Source of the DNA: Aculops lycopersici
Lineage: Eukaryota > Arthropoda > Arachnida > Trombidiformes > Eriophyidae
Direction: 5' to 3'
DNA: 64,000 bases
Assembly: GCA_015350385.1 (NCBI GenBank)
Contig: WNKI01000003.1
Coordinates: 3,388,994 to 3,452,993, forward strand
The notes beneath the pieces are model-generated. The model was given only the letters and a program-made list of their open reading frames with translations, was not told where the DNA came from and did not search any database. Below are positions 1-8,900 of this stretch, piece after piece; the stretch's first letter is position 1; the number at the start of each line of letters is the position of its first letter. Made by a program: the position numbers and the translations under genes.

Positions 1-213
1 TATTTGGAGCTGATGCATGCTTATGTTATGTCTCGCGAGCAATCAGAACAGAACAAGTTTGCTAGATTGTTGTCGTTATTACCAGAGCTTAGAGCGTTAG
101 GTATTGTCAATAGTGACGTCTGTTTCTCGTTGAAAGTTAAGAATCATCGCCTGCCAGAGTTTCTTGCAGAGATCTGGGATGTCAACCAGGAGAATAGAGA
201 CGACGAGGAATAA
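1..213 (+). CDS. EcR: Ecdysone receptor, C-terminal end of ligand-binding domain (partial, last exon)
   Basis: This is the 3' end of a nuclear receptor gene whose upstream exons lie left of the window. The reading frame is open from base 1 (Y-L-E-L-M-H-A-Y) to a TAA at 211-213. FARLLSLLPELRALG fits helix 10/11 of the ligand-binding domain. CFSLKVKNHRLPEFLAEIWD fits the EcR C-terminus, including the helix-12 AF-2 core FLAEIW that docks coactivators. By family, EcR binds ecdysteroids as a heterodimer with RXR/USP and switches on moulting genes in the nucleus. The tail after helix 12 is short and acidic (NRDDEE), unlike the long F domain of flies. The stop codon overlaps an AATAAA. The gene converges on cramped, whose stop is 198 bp away. 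Another nuclear receptor is possible but less likely given the CFSLK...FLAEIWD match. Confidence 0.85.
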   Translation, partial: YLELMHAYVMSREQSEQNKFARLLSLLPELRALGIVNSDVCFSLKVKNHRLPEFLAEIWDVNQENRDDEE

Positions 214-214
214 A
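209..214 (+). terminator. Candidate poly(A) signal overlapping the EcR stop codon
   Basis: AATAAA spans the last codon and the TAA stop. If used, the EcR 3' UTR would be only a few tens of bases. No other canonical hexamer was seen on this strand before the facing gene. Confidence 0.4.
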
Positions 215-321
215 TTTTCCAATATTATATTATTAATGATGACATTAATTAATTAATATTAACTCTATTATTACCCCTTATTATTACTCTATTGATATTA
301 TATATAAAACTATATATAAAA

Positions 322-327
322 TTTATT
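322..327 (-). terminator. Candidate poly(A) signal of cramped
   Basis: TTTATT on the plus strand reads AATAAA on the minus strand, about 84 bases past the cramped stop. It lies in a very A/T-rich 200-bp spacer between the two convergent genes. Confidence 0.45.
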
Positions 328-410
328 ATTATTGATAGAAAGAGAGTTTGTGGACAGCATTGAGAGCTTTTACAGGTCTGTAAATGTGTACTAAACGTTG
401 GAGAGAACAA

Positions 411-3077
411 TTATCTCGCTCGTCTAAATACACTGAGTCTAGTTGGTTGCAACTGCTTGAGTGCCTCTTCAACGCGTTGATTTGTGGCCTCGATGTCCAG
501 AGTTGTCATAACGCTAGTTTGGTGAGAATGACCTTGAACTTGACTCTTATCACCAGCATTGACATAGTTGTTGTTGTATATGTGCAATTGTTGCATTTGT
601 TCATGACCTTCCGGAAGAATGCCACTACTAGCCGAAGCAAGCGATTGATTGTTTAGCAACATCAGCTGGTTGTCTTCTCGTCGCAAGTATTTGATGGTGT
701 TTGGATTGCTCGGCCCTTTTCGTCGTTTCAACTTCGAGAGTGGCGCTTGCTCTTGAAGCTTGTGCTGTTGTTCTAGTTTCTGGCGTTCAATTTGAGCTAG
801 AGATAAACTCGCTGCAGTTAAAAGCTTGAAGATCAATGTCTTGTTTTCTCCAAAATTTGTAGTAGTTCCTGTTTCCATTGGTTCCGTGGGGTTAGCAGTA
901 GAGCTTGTATCACCCTCAAATTGATACTCCATTACTATCTTTTCCGGACACTTGAGGGCTAAATATAATTCGCCAATCGTGATAGAAGACTCATCTCCCC
1001 TTGTCCAACCCTCGGCTATCTTCTTGATTTCAATCATATGGTTATGAGGCTTTAGTAGGTTGGCATTCTGTAGGCAACTCTTTTGTTCCATTGAATTATT
1101 ATTCTCACTCACCTCCTCTCTAGAGGACATTTCTCCGTCCGCTTCCGGTCCATCGATATGATTATCAGACTCGTTGTTAATTGGGTCTTGCAGATGTCTG
1201 CTCTCGCTGTTGCCCTCCTGAGCTTGGTTAACTTGATCTCCACCAATAGTGGCGCCCATCTTGAGTTTAAAGTAGTCAGCTAGATTCATACCCTCGGGTA
1301 CATTGAAACTGTCAACTGACTTGCTATTCTGGGATGCAAAGTCACTTATTTGGTTGTTTGGATAAACGGTAAGATGTGAGATTTTTTGCTCCAAATTATG
1401 TTGTTGCGATAATTGATTGATACTTGGTTGGGTAGTAGCAGTAAGATCCGGTTCTATCGCTGCATTTTCATCAAAAAGTGCAGGTATACTATTGTTGAGC
1501 AATATACTTGGAATAGGATCAGGATGGGCATTGTTGCAATTGAGTGATGATTGATTTACCATCAATTCGTTAAATTGAGGCGGAGCAGGAAAGAGACGAT
1601 CTTGAGTATCCTCGCCGATGGTGCGCGAGTTGTCACAACCAAAGGACCCAGCTAAAGTTTTCATAAAGTTGATATTTTTTCGACAGGCATTCTTTTGAGC
1701 TAAACTTGGTGCGTCAAAGTGATTATTCTTCTCGAATAGAAGAGAAGCATCAGGTGTGGTTAGTGAGGTAGGTAAACGAGAGCTCGTCGACATCGCACTC
1801 TGAGATAGCTCAAATTGATCGGAAAAGTTCAATCCACCCTCCATGGGATTGGCTATTGTAAAAGTAAGATCCTTGTTGAGGTCATTCTGGCTTGCATTAT
1901 GGTTCACTGTAGTATTGATATTGATATTTGTACTAATGGAACCGGGGGTGGTGGTGGTGGTGGTGGTGGTGATACTACTGTTGTTATTGTTATTCTTACT
2001 GAATGCCGCTTGTTGATGCACTTGCTGCTGACCATCTTCCTTCGCATTAACTTTGGTATCACTAAATCGCTTCATATAGGCATTCAAGCTGAGATCAAGA
2101 TGATTATCAGGTATTATTCGGGTTATATTAACCTCATTAAGCTCATGTTGAGCAGAAGGCTTCAATCGGATTCCCGAAACGTGGGTGACGTGAGCTACAT
2201 TCGATGTTGTTGCTCCGTTCGGATCATTTGTGGTGGCGAAGGTTGAATTTGCTTGAGTTGTAGTACTATTTGATAAGGCTAAAGGGTTTGTCACTTGGTC
2301 TTCAGATATAAGCTGAGAATTGCTATTGGGTTGTACTTTCAACCAAACATCGACGGTTCGATTAAGTTTCTCCGAAGCCAGGTTCCATTTACTTTCCAGA
2401 AAATCAATGATCGTTGTCATTTTCTTTTGTATTGAAAGCTTTGCTCTAACTCTAGGATTTTGTGATAGAGATTGAACTCGCAGCCAATCGCGATTTGTAG
2501 CTGGATGAAATTCAACTATCACATCCTTGGGTAACTCTCGCGTTGTGACCACTTTTACTTTCTCGTCGATGCCGATTTCATTGATCTTTTTGAGAGCCTT
2601 GCAAGGTGGTGTTCGTAGGCGAACCTGACGACCGTTGAATCTTAGCGAGGTGGAACCATAGAAAACTAACTCCTCCAAATGTTTCTTTGTTTTTTTGTTA
2701 AACTTAAAACCATATTTCTTCCAAATTTCACCATAGTTTATAAGGATGTATAGTTCCTGATTGACTTTCTCTATTCGATCATCCAAGTTTCCAAACCATT
2801 CAGATAGCTTGCCATAGAGCTTGTTGTAAAAGTTTCTGATTTGTTCCCTCTTTTTGTCCTCCTCCTTCTTCTCGTTGTCCTTTCTTTCTTGAGGATCATT
2901 GATTGTCACTTTGTTACAACTTTGGTCTGTACTTTTACTTGCTTGAGTTTGATTTTTGCCTCTCCTCTGGGATATATATTGCTGAATGTTTTGAAAATCC
3001 TTTCCGTATTCACCTAAAGCCTCAAAGAAGAGCTTATGCTCATTATGAGTCAAGGCTCTAAACTTGATAGAAGTCAT
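411..3077 (-). CDS. crm: Protein cramped (CRAMP1-like), SANT-domain chromatin regulator
   Basis: A single uninterrupted frame of 888 codons. The N-terminus has a SANT-like helix block (HNEHKLFFEALGEYGKDF), then RNFYNKLYGKLSEW, then the family core RTPPCKALKKINE and NRDWLRVQSLSQNPRVRAKL. This order is that of cramped/CRAMP1, a nuclear protein genetically linked to Polycomb and to linker-histone gene expression. The remaining two thirds are N/Q/S/T-rich with poly-N and poly-T runs. A late conserved-looking patch (ITIGELYLALKCPEKIVMEYQ) probably forms another small folded element. I chose the ATG at 3077 because it is the first ATG in frame; the frame stays open 16 codons further upstream without an ATG, up to a TAA at 3126-3128. 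An upstream coding exon spliced in here is possible. The usual first SANT tryptophan is not visible. Confidence 0.88.
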   Translation of the reverse strand: MTSIKFRALTHNEHKLFFEALGEYGKDFQNIQQYISQRRGKNQTQASKSTDQSCNKVTINDPQERKDNEKKEEDKKREQIRNFYNKLYGKLSEWFGNLDDRIEKVNQELYILINYGEIWKKYGFKFNKKTKKHLEELVFYGSTSLRFNGRQVRLRTPPCKALKKINEIGIDEKVKVVTTRELPKDVIVEFHPATNRDWLRVQSLSQNPRVRAKLSIQKKMTTIIDFLESKWNLASEKLNRTVDVWLKVQPNSNSQLISEDQVTNPLALSNSTTTQANSTFATTNDPNGATTSNVAHVTHVSGIRLKPSAQHELNEVNITRIIPDNHLDLSLNAYMKRFSDTKVNAKEDGQQQVHQQAAFSKNNNNNSSITTTTTTTTPGSISTNININTTVNHNASQNDLNKDLTFTIANPMEGGLNFSDQFELSQSAMSTSSRLPTSLTTPDASLLFEKNNHFDAPSLAQKNACRKNINFMKTLAGSFGCDNSRTIGEDTQDRLFPAPPQFNELMVNQSSLNCNNAHPDPIPSILLNNSIPALFDENAAIEPDLTATTQPSINQLSQQHNLEQKISHLTVYPNNQISDFASQNSKSVDSFNVPEGMNLADYFKLKMGATIGGDQVNQAQEGNSESRHLQDPINNESDNHIDGPEADGEMSSREEVSENNNSMEQKSCLQNANLLKPHNHMIEIKKIAEGWTRGDESSITIGELYLALKCPEKIVMEYQFEGDTSSTANPTEPMETGTTTNFGENKTLIFKLLTAASLSLAQIERQKLEQQHKLQEQAPLSKLKRRKGPSNPNTIKYLRREDNQLMLLNNQSLASASSGILPEGHEQMQQLHIYNNNYVNAGDKSQVQGHSHQTSVMTTLDIEATNQRVEEALKQLQPTRLSVFRRAR

Positions 3078-4181
3078 CACGACAGATTGAATCACCACAA
3101 TTGGGTGCGGATAACATTTGTTGTTTTATTACTTGTGAGATGAGGTTATAATGTACCTCTCTGCAAGTTCTGTTACAGATGAAACTTTATCGAGTTTATA
3201 AATTATGATTGCATAATTAATAGTGATGTCAGTAAAATGGAATTGATGTTTAAAATAAAAGATAAGTTTTGATATAATACATGATATAATTTGACAAATT
3301 CTCTCAAGGAAGCGAGAAAAAATGTTTGATTCAAAAACAACAGAAATTTTCATCAGCTGTGGCGCCATAACGAAGCATAACACACGAGCGAATGGATTCG
3401 CGCTCGCGTTACCCGAAATCGACTTCGAATGCCAGATAACTTGATTCAAAGTTGTCACCGGATACCTGTAACCAACCAACCATCATTGATGATGGACGAA
3501 CTTTGTCGATCACTGAAATACGATAATATAAAATTACAAAAAAAAATCAGGTCGCACATTGAGAATGTACTTTGAGAGATTGCTCATCGGGCTTCCCGCG
3601 GTGACTTGGATAGCAGCCTATGAGCTATGTACCGCTTAGGTCTAGTATAACTATTACTGGGTCTCATTGATAGAAGGGAGCTCAATATATAATTACTCTC
3701 TGGCAGGTAAACCTTTATTTAAAGTTGCCAACTTTCTATCAACTCCTATTTCCGGAACAGTATAGAAACATCTACATCTGTGCTTGCAAGTCTATTGAGA
3801 ACGGATGTAGCACTTGGATAGCGGACTATAAGTCGTGTCCGGCGGAATGTGTTTAAATGAGAAGACTTCTATGGTCTCGGCCAAGATCTTTAGAACTAAC
3901 TGAAATCATTCATGGGATTCAAAATCCTTTTCAAAAAAACTTGAAGGTTAGAGCGAGTCTACCTTGTTATCTCTAAAGGACTGTTGAAACAAGAATCATG
4001 GAACTGCCTTAGTGCATATTCGAGAATGATCTTACTCTGCTTTCAAGTTCTTGTTAAGTTTATTGATTGATGTCGTTGTTATTTCTCATACTTCGAGTTC
4101 TTTAGCTAGATAAGAATTATTTTGTCTTGGTGCGATAACATCGAACAAGTTCTTGTGTCAGTCTATGGGATTTAGTGGAGC
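3078..4181. other. Intergenic: cramped 5' side and Lifeguard 3' side
   Basis: Both flanking genes are on the minus strand, so this holds the cramped promoter/5' UTR and the Lifeguard 3' UTR. Open frames here (for example 3129-3479, minus) have no recognisable content. Two partly similar stretches near 3604-3650 and 3808-3850 share ACTTGGATAGC followed by a related downstream pattern, perhaps an old diverged repeat. Confidence 0.5.
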
Positions 4182-5043
4182 CTAATCTCTAGCGAATAGA
4201 ATTAGCATGTATTGAAATAGGTGAATGATGTCGATATAAAGTAATACAGCACCCAGAATGTATTCCTCGGGTGAGAGCTCCATGCTTCGACCGCCCATAA
4301 TCATCTGTAGGTCGAACATCATATAAAGACTGACAAGGAAAGCGCCTAGTCCAGCGATAATAAGTGAGGCGGTCTGCGCGTAACCAAGTGGCACGAGGAT
4401 AACGATCAACAGGATGCCCAATAACAGGTGGCACATGGCCAAAACGCAAAGGCCACAGCCACAGGTGGTCATGTCGAGGGATGAATACTTAGCCAAGAGC
4501 ATCACAATGGTCGTTGCAATTGCGGTAGCTCCGAAGGCAGTTAGCACGGTGATTGTGTTAAATCGTGCACTTAATGCAGCAGCTATGAATCCATAGGCTA
4601 CAGTTAATAGGATCAACAATAAGTAGTTCCATGGGGTCGACCGGCGGGCCGATTCTACACAAATCAATACCATGTAGACCACAAGTCCCAAGCCCATTGC
4701 TCCATAGACGTAATATTCTCCATTTGCTTGGAAGTAATTCTTTGTCGGTTGGTGAAAGGTGAAAAGAGCTATGAGAAGTGAGGTGGCAACTAGTTGAATA
4801 ACAAGGATTGAGTACACTTTTGATACAAATGCTGCCCTAATGGCTTTGGTATCAAACATGTTTCCCTGGCCGCCAACAAAGTAGTAGTCTGTATCGATGG
4901 AGAATTATAAATTGGATTAGATTAGCTAGAACAGTTTAGTTATAGATTAAGAAAATCACCTGTGATTGTTTTATTGAATGATACTTACTGTGGCCTCCCT
5001 CGGGAATTGCCTGGTAGTTGCCGGGATTGTTTTGTTGATACAT
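4182..5043 (-). CDS. Lfg: Lifeguard / TMBIM-family protein (Bax inhibitor-1 fold), two coding exons
   Basis: Coding exons are complement(4989..5043) and complement(4182..4888), separated by a 100-bp intron with CCACA|GTAAGT donor and GATACAG acceptor. The joined frame gives 253 residues. Seven hydrophobic segments follow a short polar head (MYQQNNPGNYQA). Family landmarks are AFVSKVYSILVIQL at the start, RSTPWNYLLLILLT in the middle, and LSPEEYILGAVLLYIDIIHL near the C-terminus, the last being the TMBIM signature. These proteins sit in ER, Golgi or plasma membranes, dampen ER calcium and inhibit apoptosis; human relatives are FAIM2, GRINA and TMBIM1. The N-terminal head is shorter than in vertebrates. 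The ATG at 5043 is the first in a frame open back to a TGA near 5117; an extra upstream exon ending in the Pro/Gly head cannot be excluded. Confidence 0.9.
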
Positions 5044-5909
5044 TCTGGCGCCGGTCGACTGATGACCCAAGCTACTAGGTGCTGTTTTGCGGCGAGTAAT
5101 TTTGATTAATATTCAGACTCTTAAAATGATAATAATAAATAGTTTGAAATATTTAAGTGTCAATCAAAAGTCTTACCTGGAGGGAATATATCAATTACTC
5201 AGTTCTACGGGAATTGATCGAAATTTATTTATTAGCGATTGTTTTCATCAAAAAAGACAAGTCCAATGTGGGACTTCTTTTTTAACCAAGCAATTTTTTC
5301 TCCATTGGACTATTTGCACCCGACGTCCTCGAAGAGTCGCGGTCGGTAGTTGCGATGCTGCTCTATGAAAGGCATAGCAAAAAGCCCAATCATTAGCGTT
5401 TAATATACACAGCATGAGATAATTGATTTGGTACTCCAATCTTCCATTACAATGTCACAATTTTTATATCGAGCTGCCACAATAGTGTGACTCATCTTCT
5501 ATGGTAACTTGCAAGGCAATTCACCATGATAGTAGTGGTTGTCACATAGATTAGTCACAGCCGAGCTAGAGATAAGCACAACTGATATGGAGAATTTGAT
5601 GGGGTTTGCTTGAAGTAGTGGCCACTGATTGGCACCGGAACCATGATTAAAACACTGGCTTGTTGCTCATAATTTTTGCTTTACCGGTGAAACGAGATGG
5701 TTGATCTTCTGCAGACGCCTGCCGCTAGTCGCCTAGAGGGCTCAAAATCTATTTGGCCTCGATGATCTTTCAAAGGCACTTCTAAAAAATAACACTCACA
5801 CTACACCTCTCTCTGTAACTATTCGGATCAAAAATTTTCAACATTTAAATTATATCAATGATGGTCCTATACTATTATATCAATAATAGTATAGACTCCC
5901 GTAGTTCTT
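5044..5909. other. Intergenic between Lifeguard 5' end and NEK9 3' end
   Basis: Both neighbours are on the minus strand. Short open frames at 5087-5368 (+) and 5248-5439 (-) have no recognisable protein. The right end contains a perfect hairpin, listed separately. Confidence 0.5.
5867..5894. repeat. Perfect 12-bp inverted repeat with 4-base loop in the NEK9 3' UTR
   Basis: CTATACTATTAT (5867-5878) and ATAATAGTATAG (5883-5894) are exact reverse complements separated by ATCA. It lies 15 bases downstream of the NEK9 stop, so it would form an A/U-rich hairpin in that mRNA. Confidence 0.8.
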
Positions 5910-8900
5910 TCAGCAAAATAATCTCAACAGAGATTTCCGCAGAACGCCGAGCGAGTTGGTTGACTGAGTTTTGTTCAGTCTCGGGTGATAGGAATGGTCA
6001 CTCGACTTGGTATCACCTGTTGCTTTGGATATACTAATTTGGATTGACTTGCTCAAATTTTTATGATTACCAAGTTGGGGTTCGAGGTTCCTCTTGAGCT
6101 GCTTGTTAGATTTCACCACGGAATACTTGTGGCTCCGAGGCCAAAAGATACGTTGCTTGCTAGACTCGCTAAAAACTAGAAGGTTGTTCTGGTCTTCGCC
6201 TACAAGATTATCATCACCTGTTGCTTGAATTAGAAGACTGTTGCTTCCTGCTCTCGAGTTCAAGCAAAGATTCGATGCATCCGATATTTCGTTTTGATGT
6301 AGCTGCTGCCGGCGAGAATCTTGGTAGACTTTGCAGTCCAACAGGTTGGTCTGCTGATCCTCGTTCTCGGCGGCCATCGAGTTGCGTCTGAGCTCCATCC
6401 TCGTTGCCAAATCCTCGTCTGATCGATCTCGATTAATTATCGCTTGTGACATGTCTGGTTGAGAGAGACTGTGAGCCAGCATTCGTTTACCTGGACTTAG
6501 GGATTGAACGAGTCTTTGGTCGATGTCATTGTTGATTCTATTCTCTTTGTCCCGATCCGAGTCACTAGTTTCCCCTAAATGACTACTACTTCCGCCTACA
6601 GAGTGAGAACCGCCTATCCCGCCTATTTGACAGGGCGAGAGGGAGGAGTTGGAATTAGTCGAGGACATGTCATTAAGAGTGGAGATATTAACATCGAATT
6701 CACCAACGAGAGATGGAAGGCTTGCGGAATTGCTTGTTAGATTCTGTTGCTGTGTTTGTAGCCGGCTCTCGCTTACACAGGTAAGTACATCCTCGTCTTC
6801 CGGTTCGTCTTTTTCGTTTCTAAATAGAGAGTGCGCGTTCAGTAAACCATCCAATGAACTATCCTCGTCAGGCGAGTCAAATACAAACATCTGAGCTCCA
6901 TTCACGGCTGCCACCTCGCATTGGTTAAACTCGTTTCTAACCCAACTCGGCATTGAGCTTGTCTCATCATGATACCCAGTACCGCCATTGGTTGTGTTTG
7001 TTAACTCGGATTGGTCGGTTTTAAGCCGAGTTCGCTGTCTTCTTTTTGAACTAAAGTATTGAACTTGATTATCATCTGGACTATCGCAGTTATTCAAATC
7101 AAGCGGCGAGGATTCGGGTGGCGAGTTGAAGTTAAGTGGATGCAAATGTTGCTCTTGCAAGTCATTGCGTCGCAGTGTGGGTCCAATGATAATTTGGTTG
7201 TCTAATCCATTGGCAAAAGTTGAGAAAGATCTTGGCTCGTCCAAACTGCTAATGCCAAACTGACTCGTGGGCGCGAGGCGATCGCTTAAGTCACTATCGG
7301 TTGCCGAGTGTTCCAATATCTTGACCACCTGCTGATCCGAGATGCTATTGCTGTTGTTATTATTACTATCCAATTGGCTCATGTCATCACAATGACTGGG
7401 TTTCCCCTCAATGACTGTCGCTAGATCATCCTTGTCTCCTGCTTGTACCTTCTCCTCCTCTGGATACCTTTCATTGTTCACATCATAGTTTGCCGCTACT
7501 GTCGCAACTGGCTCCCCGGGAACCAGTTGCTCGCTCTCTCGGGCCAACCGGATATTGCTCGACAAGGAACTGAGTCGAGTGGACCTGATCTGCTGATTGG
7601 TTTTAGCATTACAAAAGGAATGTTTCTTGACTAGATTGCTTCCATTTGTTGCCGTTTGTCTCGATGATAAACTAGAATTTGCTTGCTGGTGGCTACCCTG
7701 TGTCTGGTTCCTTTGATTTTGATGCTGATGGTGTGGATATTGTGGCGAGAATACATGAAGCTGACTACTTGCGTGTTGTTGTTGCATTTTCACCGTTGTA
7801 TCTAAAATGAGGTAAAATTTATTCTCATCAAAACAAAACAAGTCCACCAATCGAACTGAACAACTCGGATGATTATACATTGAGGGAACGTAGAGGCTGA
7901 TTATTGGATGTGGCTCTAGTATAACATCGTGTTTCAAATTTGTGTTGCTAGCTGCATTGTTGTCAATAAAACACTCCGTGCAACAGGAACTGCAACAGGA
8001 ACTGCAACAGGTGGAGTCGCAACTACTCTCCAAGGAACCCGAAAGAGAGCTAATCGAGGAGCTTGGCGAGTTGGAGTGCTGTTCGGTTGGTTTGTAATCC
8101 AAAATCCACAAGTCGGCTAGTGAGTTTGCCTTGAGTCTTGGATCTTGAGCATGAATTATCGGCTGATCAGAGCCAAGTTTCTGTATACTGGCCATGAGGG
8201 AGTTATTTGTTTTGCCAATTTTGATGAAACAATCGTCTAAGTTAATGGCCGTCAATTGGGGTTCCGTTGATTTGCGATTATAACCTATTCCTGTCGCCGC
8301 ATCGTTGTCAGTTGACATTCTGTAGGATCTTGTACCCCAGAAGTAGACTCTATTATCGTCCGTTAAGGTGAGAGTAAATTTGGGCGTACAAGAGGCACTT
8401 ATTACACCATCAAAAGACATCCTCTTAATTGCCCTTGACTTTTTAACATATAAATCTAATTGTTTTTGTATATCTTTACCTAATTTGAGATCACAATTGC
8501 CACTACCACCCATAAATCCACCCGATGAATATAGTTCAAAATCATTATCACAACCATACATGAGATCATTGATTTTTAGTTTGTAGCCTGAGATTTGGTT
8601 GCTTTTCAACGCCAACTTGACGAGACGTTCGTGGTTACAAACTCGAAATGGCGGATTTGTGATTCTATTGGATTGGTTATTATTATTATTGAAGTAATTC
8701 TGTTTGCTTGTCATTTTAGCATTCAACTTTCGGCCAGTTTGTAACTCAAACGATATGCGCCTATGACTCTTGCGAGCATCAATTATATCGCTCTCTAGCC
8801 TGTAGCCATGATCTATATCTTGGCCGAATACAATTAACTTATTGTCAGTTGTCACGAAAGTTGTATGATTCTTTCCAATATTACAGGTTACTATTTCGTA

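Noticed and set aside
3129..3479. 116-codon frame on the minus strand upstream of cramped
   Set aside because: No recognisable domain and atypical composition; most likely 5' UTR or promoter.
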